Assembly: GCF_024868665.1 (NCBI RefSeq)
Contig: NC_079905.1
Span: 4,597,658 to 4,661,657 of the forward strand
Direction of reading: 5' to 3'
Origin: Triplophysa rosa
Lineage: Eukaryota > Chordata > Actinopteri > Cypriniformes > Nemacheilidae
DNA length: 64,000 nt
Translations under genes and position numbers: made by a program
Part shown: positions 46,501 through 56,491 of the stretch, piece by piece
Layout: each line of letters begins with the position of its first letter
Numbering within the stretch: position 1 is the first letter of the stretch
Notes under the pieces: model-generated
The model's input: the letters and a program-made list of their open reading frames with translations, nothing else
Database searches by the model: none
Told to the model about the DNA's origin: nothing

Positions 46501-49500
46501 GAGTAATTCATGACAGAATTTTCATTTTTGGGTGAAATATCCCTCTAATACCCCTACAATTTTTATTAACAATAATCAGAATAAACAGGTCTTCTAATGA
46601 GCTAGTAAAGCTCATTGGCTTGACTATATACTGTATACAGATGCTATACATCGTAATATAATGCATTTGTAAGAACATTAATATCAAATTCACTTATCAG
46701 TCCTCGCAGTCAGCTGCTACAGCTGAAGAAAGAGAAGTTGGAGTATACTCCAGGTGAACATGAGTACGGTCTTCTTCCAGCTCCCATTCATGTCGGTGAG
46801 TCTGTCTCTTATTCTTGACCTCAGCATTACAGAATCATGCAACACTTGGTTAACAGTTGGATTTAACTTTCAGTGTTCAGCGTTTTTTTTAAGAACTGAA
46901 TTTATGTTTTTGTAGCTCAATTGCTAGAGCGTTGTATCACGGGTTTGATTTCCAAGAAGGACATACTGATCAAATGTAAAATGCACTGTAAGTTATTTTG
47001 GATAAAATCGTCTGCCAAATGCCTAAAATATAAATGGATTCGTGTCTGTGTACGACTTGTCATTCCTAACCAGTTGATTATGTATGGCCTCATGGGCTAT
47101 CATGCTGATTAGTTATGGTTTATGAGTTATGATGTGATTACTTGATTCAATATTGGAGCGGTGCTGCCTGGAGTTAAAGGACAAAGAGATTGAATTAATT
47201 ACTGCCATTTGTCTTGCGTGTTTGTTCAGGGAAATACTTGAGACAGAAACGCATCGATTTCCAGCTGCCTTATGACATCCTGTGGCTTTGGAAACATGAT
47301 CAGGTAACTCCTTAGAACCACATCTCACCATTACCTGACAGCTGCATTTGTTATTATTCTATGGTAACCTGGCTACAATTCTTTTCTATGGTTCTGACAC
47401 TACAAACAGTGTGGAAAATGCATTATCTTTCTGCTCAAAAACTTGTTCTTGTTCTCTTTAGCTCCACAAGAGGCCTGACGTTCCTCTGTACAAGAAGATC
47501 AGATCCAGTAAGGGGATTTTTAATCTTCTTCATCATTACCCATGAGCCTTTAAAGGGTTAATACGCCCCAAAATGAAAAATCTTTCATGATTTACTCACC
47601 CTCAAAGCTGTATGACTTACATCCGCAGAACGCAAAGTATGTTTTGAGGAAGAATGTTGGTAACCAAACAACGGTGGTACCCCTTGACTTGTTTTGTGTC
47701 CATACAATAAAAGGTAAAGGAAACCGCCGCTGTTCGGTTACCAACATTCTAACCAAAATTCTTCTTTGTGTTCTGCAAAACAGGTTTTAAATGACAAGAG
47801 GCAATGTAAATAATGACAGAATTTTCATTTTGGGGTGAACTGTCCCTTTAAGTTATATTTTAGCATTTTAATAGCCAATATCTTGTTACTATTGCTTTAA
47901 GAAGTAACCCATTCATATTTTTCCCTTTAGACGTCTATGTAGATGTTAAGCCACTCTCTGGCTACGAAGCCACCACCTGTAACTGCAGACCACCTGAAGA
48001 GCACTGTGAGAAGGGCTGTCAAGAGGATTGTCTAAACAGGTAACAGGGTTATTTAAAACATTACTATATGTAGATAATACTGTAGACTTGCATGTTGCAG
48101 ATCCTGTGAGTTCCTTGTGGGCTTCTCTCCATCAGGATGATCTTTGCCGAGTGTTCTCCGAGCACGTGTCCGTGTAAAGAACAGTGTGATAACCAGCACA
48201 TCCAGAAGCACGAGTGGGTGCAGTGTCTTGAGCGCTTCCGGGCCGAGGGGAAGGGCTGGGGCATCCGCACCAAGGAGACGCTGCGTGCCGGCCAGTTCAT
48301 CATCGAGTACCTGGGAGAGGTGGTCAGCGAACAGGAGTTCAGGTTAGCATCAATATACTCTGCTCTGCTTTGAAAGAGTCTTTAAAGGGATACTTCACCC
48401 AAAAATGAAAATTCTGTCATCATTTACTCACCTTCGAGTTGTTCCAAATCTGTATACATTTCTTTGTTCTGATGAATACAGAGAAAGATATTTGGAAGAA
48501 TGTTGGTTACTGGCCCCCATTCACTTGCATTGGTTTTATGTCCACACAATAGAAGTGAATGGGGTCCAGTGCTGTTCGGTTACCAACTTTCTTCAGAATC
48601 TATTTTTAGTGTTCTACGTAACAAAGAAAGTCATACAGGTTGAGGGTGAGTAAATGATGACAGGATTTTCATTTTTGGGTGAAGTATCCCTAAAGCTAAA
48701 ACAATAAAAAGCATTTCATAGCCTTTTTTAAAAAAAAATCTATTTGTATTAAACGTCAGATTGTTCTTTAAATTGGTATATTGAATGTTATTTAGTTGCA
48801 TGAGAGATTTAATTCGTTTTTTTGTGTTAATGTCTCTTTCCATGTTTAGGAGCCGTATGATGGAGCAGTACTTCTCCCAGAGTGGTCACTACTGTCTGAA
48901 TCTGGACAGCGGTATGGTGATCGACAGCTACCGCATGGGCAACGAGGCTCGTTTCGTCAACCACAGTTGCGAGCCCAACTGTGAGATGCAGAAATGGTGA
49001 GTGAAATCAGACCAACGATGAGTCACTTATGGTGCAAGCCAATAAAATCCCATCAGTTAGCGATGAGATCAGTAACAGAACGGTCATATTTAACGGTGAG
49101 TCAGCAGGCATGTGGAAAATCGCAAACACTGAGTAAGCAATGACTTTGTTTTATGAACACCAGACCGTGCTTTCATAACCATACTGAAAAGACCAACATA
49201 TGTTTTGTTTTAGATGTTAGGGGATGTTTGGTTTTCTTGAGTTGACTTCACCAAAAGGCCATACTGGTTGACTTGCCATCATAACCCAATCTAAACTAGT
49301 ATAGAAGTTCGTTCTGGTCCAAGCCACAAGCCGCTTTGAATTCTTAAAGGAACAGTTCACCCAGAAATTAAAATTCTGTCATTTACTCACCCTCGAGTTG
49401 TTCCAAATCGAAATAAATGTCTTTGTTCTAATAAACACAGAGAAAATATTTGGACCAAACAGTTCTCGGCAACCATCGACTACCATAGTAGGAAGAAATG

Positions 49501-52500
49501 CTTTATAAATTGGAACACAAAAGAAGATATTTTGAGGAACGTATGAAAGCAAAAAGCTCTGGCTCACTTTTGACTACCATGGTCATTTTTCCTACTATGG
49601 TAGTCAATGGTGGCCAAGAACTATTTGGTTACAAGCATTCTTCCAAATATCTTTCTCTGTGTTCATCAGAACAAAGAAATGTGTACAGATTTGGAACAAC
49701 TCGAGGGTGAATATATGATGACAGAATTTTCCTTCTTTTGTTCTACAACCAACGTTGAAACAAAGGCTTTATAATGAATTGGTTTAATTAGCCGGAATGT
49801 AAACGTTCACGTGTTCAGAGAGAGGTTGTGAACTCGAGATTTAGGTCAGTGACCAACATCTGTTTGATACTACACAATTACCTAGAAATATTGTTATCTC
49901 TTCCATCTCTGACTCCTTTACACACACTCGCGTGCACGCGACATTTTGGCTGCCTGGTGGTAGATTATCCATCTCCCCACAGAATGGCTATTATGCATGT
50001 GTTTGAGGGTGGAGGACGCAGCTGTGCCGCCCGGTGGTTAGCTTTTAGAGGGCACACATATGCACCCACATCTGTGCCAAAATATGTGCCTCATTCTGCA
50101 TAAGTGTAGGACTCACTGTGGTTGTTTCATATTCAGTCAGCTTCAGTCTAGACTTTTAACTCAATGACACTGCAGTATATGAAAGCATAGACAGAGAGGA
50201 TTCACGTTACAGTGATTTCATGTGTTTGCCAATAAGTCGATGTTGAAGAAATCTCTTATGTCTCTCTCTCAGGTCTGTTAATGGAGTGTATCGTATTGGT
50301 CTGTTTGCTCTGAAAGACATCACTAGTGGAATAGAGCTGACATATGACTACAACTTCCACTCTTTCAACACTGAAGAACAGGTACGTTGGCAGCGTGTGA
50401 GGAACATGCCTGTCTGAAGCATGCACGTGTGCACACAACTGTGTTTTAGAGCGTTCTGGTGTTTGTCGAGTCATGAATCAAAGGCACGTCACTACTCTGC
50501 TTACACTATGATATTATTGGATCTATTTAATAAATCTCTATTTGAAAAAAAGCGTTCTGCATCTTTAACACAAACATCTGTTTGTTTATCTGGGTGCGTG
50601 TTTGCTTTGCCATTTTTCTGTCTCTTGCCAAATGATAATTCTTCTCTGCTCTTGTTGCTATGCAGCAAGCCTGCAAGTGCGGCTCAGAGGGTTGCAGAGG
50701 CATCATTGGCGGCAAGAGCCAGCGAATCAACGGGCTGCCTGGGAAAGGGGGCGGAGCGGCGGGTGGAGCCAGGAGGCTCGGGAGACTGAAAGAGAAACGC
50801 AAGTCCAAACACTCACTGAAAAAACGGGTATGAGTGACGAGAGCATGTGCTGTTTGTGCAATAATAGTTCATTTCTACTGACAACAACAAATGTTTTCAA
50901 TATGCATCTCAGGAGGAAGAGTCCAGTGACAGCAGCAAGTTTTATCAGCACCTTTTAATGAAGCCAATGTCAAACAGAGAGAGGTAGGATCCATCTTACA
51001 CTCTTAAAAGTTTTTATTCCCTGGAAATATTCGCCATTTTCTCATAACTAACCAGTCATCCACTCGTCTTATTTTTGGCTTAATACAGGAACTTCGTCCT
51101 AAAACATCGAGTGTTCCTCCTGCGAAACTGGGAGAAGATGCGCGAGAAGCAGGAGCTTCTGAAAAAAGAGGGAGAGAGAGAGCGAGAGAAGGAAAACAGC
51201 GGCCTCTCTCTCTACACACGCTGGGGAGGAGTCATCCGGGATGACGGCAACATCAAATCAGGTGTGTGGCCATGTGTTTCTCTTCAGCCGACCATTTCTT
51301 CAGTGTTGGTATGATTAACATCGCATGTCTTGTTTTTCCAGATGTATTTTTGACACAGTTCTCGGCGCTGCAGACCTCGCGCTCCGTGCGCACACGCAGG
51401 CTCGCGGCTGCTGAGGAGAACACAGAAGTTACGCGCACAGCACGTCTGGCACACATATTCAAAGAAATCTGTGACATGATCATGAGCTACAAAGGTAAGC
51501 ACAGACCCTGTGAATATTTATTTTGAATATTTAAGATATGAAATATTTAAAGTATTAAAAAATTTTCGGCTGTCAAACGATTAATCGTGATTAATCGAAT
51601 CCAGAATAAAAGTTTGTGTTTACATAATATATGCTGGTGTTCTGTGCATATTAATTTTGTATTTATAAACACATACACATAAATGCATATATTTAAGAAA
51701 AATATAAAATATTACTATTAATAAAATGTTATTTACAATTTTAATTATTGGTAAATATAAATTTTTATATGGTAAATATAAATAAAATACATTTAAAATT
51801 TATAGACAAGTATGTGTATGTTTTGTCTTTATAAATACAAAATTAATATGCACAGTACACAGATATTTATTATGTAAACACAAACCTTTATTCTGGATGC
51901 GATTAATCGCGATTAATCGTTTGACAGCCCTAAAAAAAATATCGCTGCTGCCCTTCTGAAGCCTCGTATCTCCATATTTTTGCCATGAATCATTATTATT
52001 AGTCACCCTTTATGTTTGTCACTGGGTTTTACAAATACCTAACCAATAAAAGGTATTAAAAAGTGCTTTGTCAACTTTGACGACACAGTTTTTATAATCA
52101 TTTAAAAAGTACAGTGTTTTTTCCTATTTTCTGAGAAACAGCGAATTGGACATCCGAGGTCTCGGAACGACAGCGGCAATATATGATACATGTAGTGAGA
52201 TGTTAACTTTATTTATCTTTTGGATAATTTGTGCAAATCTGCAAAAAGGATTTCAACTTAGTTTAATATGTTATAACGCTGTTTTTTTTCTTGATGAATC
52301 TTTCAAGATTCCTCTGGTCAGACTCTTGCTGGTCCGCTGCTTAACCTGCCTTCTCGAAAGAGGTGAGTGCAAAATTCTGTCCTTATTTCATAAGATTTAA
52401 ATAAGTAAAACATTTTTGCAAAATCGGTTGCAGTTTAATGAGGATGGCAACAGTTAGGCGTGTGTGACAAATCTTAATCCATCATGACAACGCATTCATT

Positions 52501-55500
52501 TTACAATAACCTTCTGTTGTGTTCTTGTGTATCTCCAGAAACTCGCAGTATTACGAGAAGGTCACAGATCCATTAGATCTCAGTACCATAGAGAAGCAGA
52601 TTCTCACCGGACACTACAAAACCGTCGAGGCCTTTGACGCGGACATGCTCAAAGTGTTTCGCAATGCTGAGGTTAGTCCTCATGCCATTTTTAAGTCTGA
52701 AATTTAAGTTGATCAAGAAAAGTTCATACTCCGCTATTAGCTAGTGTTCTGGATGGAAGTATTTAGTAATATTTCTCCCAGTTTATTTCACATGTGCAAA
52801 CATCTCTGACAAAATTGTTCAAACTCATTTCTGCCTGTACAGAAATATTACGGCCGGAAGTCGGCTACCGGTCGCGATGTATGCCGGTTACGGAAAGCGT
52901 ACTACGGTGCGCGTCACGAAGCCGCCGTACAGATCGACGAGATTGTGGGTGAGACGGCCAGCGAGGCCGACAGCTCTGATTCGCTGGAGAGAGACCACGC
53001 CCACCATCACCACCATGAAGGAGGGTGCAGCCACGACAAAGACGACGACATTATCCGTTGTATCTGTGGCATGTACAAAGACGAGGGGCTCATGATCCAG
53101 TGTGAGAAATGCATGGTGAGTGGACTGGAAATATAAATTGTAATATAGCAACTTCCACCCAACTTCCTGTTTCAATAGGATACGTCAACAAACTCATTTA
53201 AATATTAAACATGGACTTTAAAATAGGATGCTGTTTTAAAGGCTGTTTTTGCAACCTTTCTAAATGTGACATTCACAAGCAACTGTAAAACCCATGTTTC
53301 CATCTGTCTGTGACTTTGTTTAAGGTGTGGCAGCATTGCGATTGTATGCGTGTAGAGGCCGAGGTGGAGCATTATCTCTGTGAGCAGTGTGACCCTCGCC
53401 CGGTGGACAGGGTATGAGACCTTTAAGTCTGTGTAATCCCTTCACCCTCACCCTTTCTCTTTGTTTCTAATGCGTTTCCTGTCATGATTCAACAGGAGGT
53501 CCCGATGGTCCCCCAGCCCAGCTACGCCCAATCAGGATCCATCTACTATATATGTCTCCTCCGGGATGACTTGCTTTTACATCAGGGTGTGTGTGTGTTT
53601 CTATTGAAGACTAAATGTGTTAAATTATGTTGTTTTTAGACTTCAAGATGTCTGTGTTATATGTATGTTTATTTTTGGTTGTTTATCGTCTGTTGCAGGT
53701 GACTGTGTGTACCTCATGAGAGACAGCAGACGAACACCAGAAGGCCAGCCGGTGCGGCAGTCGTATCGTCTCCTGTCTCACATAAACAGAGACAAACTCG
53801 ACATCTTCCGTATTGAGAAACTCTGGAAAAATGAAAAGTAGGACGTGTTTCTTATAAACAAGCAACATTTTCACTTGCATCCAAAACGCTGATCTCAATG
53901 CTTGGAGGGTGTCAAATAAATAAATTGCCAAATTTAAAGGAATAGTTCACCCATTGAAATAGTTCAGTCATTTACTCACCCTCTTGTCATTTTAAACCGG
54001 TGTGATGCTTTCTTCTGCAAAACACAAAAAAGATATTTTGAAAAATGTTGGTAACCAAAAAACCGTTCGTACCCATTGACTTCTATTGTATGGACACAAA
54101 ACCAATGCAAGTAAATGGGGAACAACGGTTTTCTGTTACCAACATTTTTTTAAATATCTTCTTTTGTGTTCTGCAGAAGAAAGAAAGTCATACAGGTTTT
54201 CAACGACAAGAGGGCATGTAAATAATGACAGAATTTTCATTTCGATGGTGAACTCTCCCTTTAATATAAAAGATTTGACACCTATAGCTGTCATCATAAC
54301 TTCAGTATTAATGTGTCTACTATATCGGCTGAAATCCTGCAGCGCTCTGACACACAGATTTGTTGATATATTTTTTATAGAGGTGAAAGGTTTGCCTTTG
54401 GTCATCACTACTTCCGTCCCCATGAGACGCATCACTCCCCTTCTCGCCGTTTCTATCACAACGAATTGTTCCGTGTACCGCTTTATGAGATCATACCGCT
54501 GGAGGCAGTGGTGGGAACGTGCTGTGTATTGGACCTGTATACCTACTGCAAGGGTGAGATGTTTACATATACAACAGACAGGCAGACGCATAGCTCCTCA
54601 ACATCAACATGACCTGAAAAATGCTATGATGGCGTGACAGCGCTATGACGCTTTTCTTAATAAAAGTATCAAATCTAGATTAAACCAGTGCTCTACCAGC
54701 ACACTCAATGGGTTCAATTGTAAGGAAACATACATACTGATAAAATCTGTAATTTTACATAAACGTGTCTGCCAAATGTGTGAATGTGCTTACTAACGTT
54801 TGCATTCTCTGTTGAATTTAGGTCGGCCGAAAGGTGTAAAGGAACAAGATGTTTACATCTGTGACTACCGACTGGATAAATCGGCACACCTGTTTTACAA
54901 GATCCACCGCAACCGTTACCCAGTGTGCACCAAGCCCTACGCCTTCAACCACTTTCCCAAGAGACTCGCACCCAAGCGAGACTTCTCAGTGAGTACTGGA
55001 GGATTATATTTTTGAAACCCAGTGTATTTGAATGTTCATGTCCAGGCCTAGTGTTCCTCTTTCGCAAGTGCTTTACAATAAATTCGCTGGTAAAAGATTC
55101 TGTGCCACAGCATGTCACCAACTAACAGAGTATAATGTGTTTCAAATCTCACTTTTTAGCCTCATTATGTGCCAGACAACTACAAACGGAACGGTGGGCG
55201 CTCTGCCTGGAAGAGTGAGCGACCCAAAGGTGCATCCGCCTGCGATGAAGACCCCTCACCCAGCGCGTCATGTGACCGCATCTCTGTCGCCTTCTCGAGG
55301 GACGGTGACGAGGACAGAGAAAGAGTAGAGGAAGATATGGACACCAACCAGCAGGACAACAGCACCGCCATCACACAGGTGTCCACCTCGCAGGAACGGA
55401 GGACGGGCGGGGAAACCGAAGATGTGGAGGAAGAGGAGGAGGGTGAGGAGAAGAGAGAGATAGACGAGGGCTCCCGGGAGAGAGGAGGAGGGCAAGACAT

Positions 55501-56491
55501 GTTGGACGCCCCGTCCTGTTCCTCGCTCTCCTCTTCACCTCTTCATCCATCTGTTTTGGGAAGAAGGGAAGCGCAGAGAGAGCGACTGAACAAGATTCTG
55601 CTCGACCTGCTGCACCGAACGCCCAGCAAGAACGGTAAGAGCAAAAGAATGAAAGTGGTGTTGTAGGTAATGAGAGCAGTGTTCATTTAACATCTAATGT
55701 AAAACGGATGCGTAACGCTGTTTTGTAAGGAGGGGATTTCTGTAAACATCAGTTCATCTTAGTTCAGTAGGTTGCAAGAACAGATATTTGTTGAAATGTG
55801 TTTGTCATTCAGCAGTATGTGAAAGTGAGTGTTTTCTATGTAAATAAAATACAAAAAAAGATGTACAAATATATATTTTAAAGTATTGTTTATTAAATTG
55901 ATTTATTAACCTATTGTTCATAGGCTATTTTTAATAAATAAAAAATATTTACACAATGATGTATTTATTTATTAACTTATTATTTAAAAGCTTTTTTTAT
56001 AAATAATAAATTAAATAATATATTTTTTTTTAATTTATTTAATTTATTTATTAACATAGACTATTTTTGAAATTAATAAAAATATTTAACAAAATAATGT
56101 ATTAATAAAAAATATTTCTTCAATTTATTTATTCCTTCATTGTTTATAGGCTATTTTTAAAATAACTTGAAAATATTTGAATAATTATGTATTCATTCAT
56201 TTATTATTTCTTTATTAATTCACTTATTATTCTAAGGCTATTTTTATCATTAAAAAATGTTTAAAAATGTATTTATTCTTTTTTATACTCGTCATTCATT
56301 GGCAATGGCCTTCTCCCATCTACAGCCATTGGGAATGCCACCGGCTCTCGCCCACATGTTAGAAATGAATTAATTTCTTTATTTCCATCTCTCCTGCAGC
56401 CATAGACGTGACGTATCTTCTCGAGGAAGGCTCCGGTCGTCGCCTCCGGAGACGGACGCTTGGTTTGAGCGAGTTTATTTGCAGGAAGTAA
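37005..56491 (+). CDS. ash1l: histone-lysine N-methyltransferase ASH1L
   Basis: Twenty-five coding exons join without a break to 8835 nt (2944 aa; human ASH1L is 2969): 37005-37577, 38196-42513, 44585-45323, 45459-45632, 46701-46795, 47230-47303, 47462-47507, 47931-48039, 48136-48342, 48850-48996, 50273-50381, 50666-50827, 50913-50983, 51089-51261, 51342-51494, 52308-52362, 52539-52671, 52843-53115, 53325-53411, 53496-53586, 53699-53837, 54381-54553, 54822-54988, 55160-55634, 56400-56491. The start is the first in-frame ATG after an in-frame stop at 36957 and gives [11 protein letters not shown]1L is a Trithorax-group nuclear enzyme that dimethylates H3K36 and keeps developmental genes active. 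Order: disordered AT-hook region, MRG15-binding motif, AWS-SET-postSET, bromodomain, PHD, BAH. All key motifs are intact and all introns are GT-AG. Confidence 0.97.
38196..42513 (+). other. ash1l: ash1l giant exon 2: disordered AT-hook region
   Basis: One 4318-base exon codes for about 1440 residues. It begins [12 protein letters not shown] and ends [10 protein letters not shown]. Serine- and proline-rich disorder is broken by AT-hook-like motifs [37 protein letters not shown] and KKRGRPPKL. Conserved islands include [51 protein letters not shown] and [17 protein letters not shown] histidine-rich run ([14 protein letters not shown]) lies near 40560 and basic KHKHRHKHR near 41870. The long open frames antisense to this exon are compositional shadows. 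Confidence 0.95.
42514..44584 (+). other. ash1l: ash1l intron 2
   Basis: This 2071-base intron contains a partial Angel-like fragment at 43720-43795 and a full copy at 43853-44107 (separate entry). The rest is AT-rich, with no exon signal that keeps the ash1l frame. Confidence 0.6.
43853..44107. mobile_element. Angel-like palindromic MITE (ash1l intron 2)
   Basis: It begins TTAAAGGGATAGTTCACC and ends GGTGAACTATCCCTTTAA, an exact 18-base inverted repeat, with a foldback interior. It may carry a TTAA target site, as T2/Kolobok-type elements do. Confidence 0.9.
44585..45632 (+). other. ash1l: ash1l exons 3-4: last AT-hook and acidic linker
   Basis: Exon 3 (44585-45323) contains a histidine-rich run, the conserved [18 protein letters not shown], the AT-hook [12 protein letters not shown] and a glutamate-rich tract ([17 protein letters not shown]). 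Exon 4 (45459-45632) ends [20 protein letters not shown], the conserved approach to the catalytic half. Confidence 0.93.
45797..46058. mobile_element. Angel-like MITE (ash1l intron 4)
   Basis: The left end TTAAAGGGATAGTTCACC and the interior GAAGATATTTTGAGAAATGC ... TTCAAAATATCTTCTTTTG show the foldback arms. The right terminus is decayed. Confidence 0.82.
46215..46548. mobile_element. Angel-like MITE (ash1l intron 4, second copy)
   Basis: The left end TTAAAGGGATAGTTCACCC and the right end GGGTGAAATATCCCTCTAA are inverted. The inner arms include CAGATATTTGGAAGAATG. Confidence 0.82.
46905..47040 (+). mobile_element. tRNA-derived SINE (ash1l intron 5)
   Basis: The head GTAGCTCAATTGCTAGAGCG with GGGTTTGATTTCC (box A and box B like) is followed by ACATACTGATCAAATGTAAA and ATGCACTGTAAGTTATTTTG, then the tail GATAAAATCGTCTGCCAAAT. 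This is the standard order of the teleost SINE family whose tail is tggataaaagcgtctgccaaatg. It is full length or nearly so, in the sense orientation of ash1l. Confidence 0.88.
47550..47851. mobile_element. Angel-like MITE (ash1l intron 7)
   Basis: Ends TTAAAGGGTTAATACGCCCC and GGGGTGAACTGTCCCTTTAA; inner arms GGAAGAATGTTGGTAACC and GGTTACCAACATTCT. Confidence 0.85.
48382..48694. mobile_element. Angel-like MITE (ash1l intron 9)
   Basis: Ends TTAAAGGGATACTTCACCC and GGGTGAAGTATCCCTAA. It lies between the two SET-domain exons 9 and 10. Confidence 0.87.
49344..49740. mobile_element. Angel-like MITE (ash1l intron 10)
   Basis: The left end is TTAAAGGAACAGTTCACCC. The interior has paired arms CTACCATAGTAGGAA and TTCCTACTATGGTAG. 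The right end is degraded. It lies between exons 10 and 11 of the SET domain. Confidence 0.8.
50913..53115 (+). other. ash1l: ash1l exons 13-18: bromodomain region
   Basis: Exons 14-18 carry the acetyl-lysine reader: [38 protein letters not shown], the ZA-loop part [13 protein letters not shown] and then [40 protein letters not shown] and [20 protein letters not shown]. Exon 18 then opens the PHD finger. Exon 16 is only 55 bases long. Confidence 0.93.
51565..51932. mobile_element. hAT-like MITE (ash1l intron 15)
   Basis: The two arms GGCTGTCAAACGATTAATCG and CGATTAATCGTTTGACAGCC are exact complements and the similarity continues inward through CCAGAATAAA and TTTGTGTTTACAT. The right end TTGACAGCCCTA is of the TAGGGCTG class. 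The flanking 8-mers aaaaaatt and aaaaaaat match at 7 of 8 positions, which is weak because the sequence is poly-A. Confidence 0.82.
52843..53411 (+). other. ash1l: ash1l exons 18-19: PHD finger
   Basis: The PHD zinc ligands are split by an intron: [20 protein letters not shown] in exon 18, then VWQHCDC and [13 protein letters not shown] in exon 19. A histidine-rich insertion ([15 protein letters not shown]) precedes the finger. Confidence 0.93.
53934..54264. mobile_element. Angel-like MITE (ash1l intron 21)
   Basis: Ends TTAAAGGAATAGTTCACCC and GGTGAACTCTCCCTTTAA; inner arms AATGTTGGTAACCAAAAAAC and GTTTTCTGTTACCAACATT. It lies inside the BAH-coding part of ash1l. Confidence 0.87.
54690..54785 (+). 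mobile_element. decayed SINE (ash1l intron 22)
   Basis: CAATGGGTTCAATTGTAAGG then ACATACATACTGATAAAATC and ACATAAACGTGTCTGCCAAA follow the order of the teleost tRNA-SINE, with many substitutions. Confidence 0.6.
55855..56280. repeat. degenerate AT-rich tandem repeat in the last ash1l intron
   Basis: Four or five diverged units contain GGCTATTTTT followed by A/T-rich sequence with AAAAATATTT, ATGTATT and TTTATTTATTA. The unit length varies around 75-110 bases. There is no coding content. Confidence 0.6.

Larger units (their letters stand above)
46701..50827 (+). other. ash1l: ash1l exons 5-12: MRG15 motif and AWS-SET-postSET
   Basis: Exon 6 encodes [18 protein letters not shown], with the FxLP motif through which ASH1L binds MRG15 and is activated. 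Exons 8-9 encode the cysteine-rich AWS (TCNCRPP, CPCKEQC). Exons 9-11 encode SET, with [30 protein letters not shown] and YDYNFHSF holding the cofactor and catalytic residues. Exon 12 gives the zinc-binding post-[21 protein letters not shown] and a basic tail. No catalytic motif is lost. Confidence 0.95.
53496..56491 (+). other. ash1l: ash1l exons 20-25: BAH domain and C-terminus
   Basis: The BAH module runs from [16 protein letters not shown] through [40 protein letters not shown] and [20 protein letters not shown] to [14 protein letters not shown]. Exon 24 is a poorly conserved acidic stretch. The last exon gives the conserved end [19 protein letters not shown]. Confidence 0.94.

Noticed and set aside
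43853..54264. Regularly recurring repeats of similar length, superficially CRISPR-like
   Set aside because: The copies are 250-400 base palindromic transposons with variable spacing in a vertebrate gene; there are no short identical repeats with unique spacers and no cas genes.
54086..54637. 183-residue plus-strand frame and its 151-residue antisense partner
   Set aside because: The frame runs from an Angel-like MITE into ash1l exon 22 in the wrong phase; the exon is fully explained by the BAH frame.
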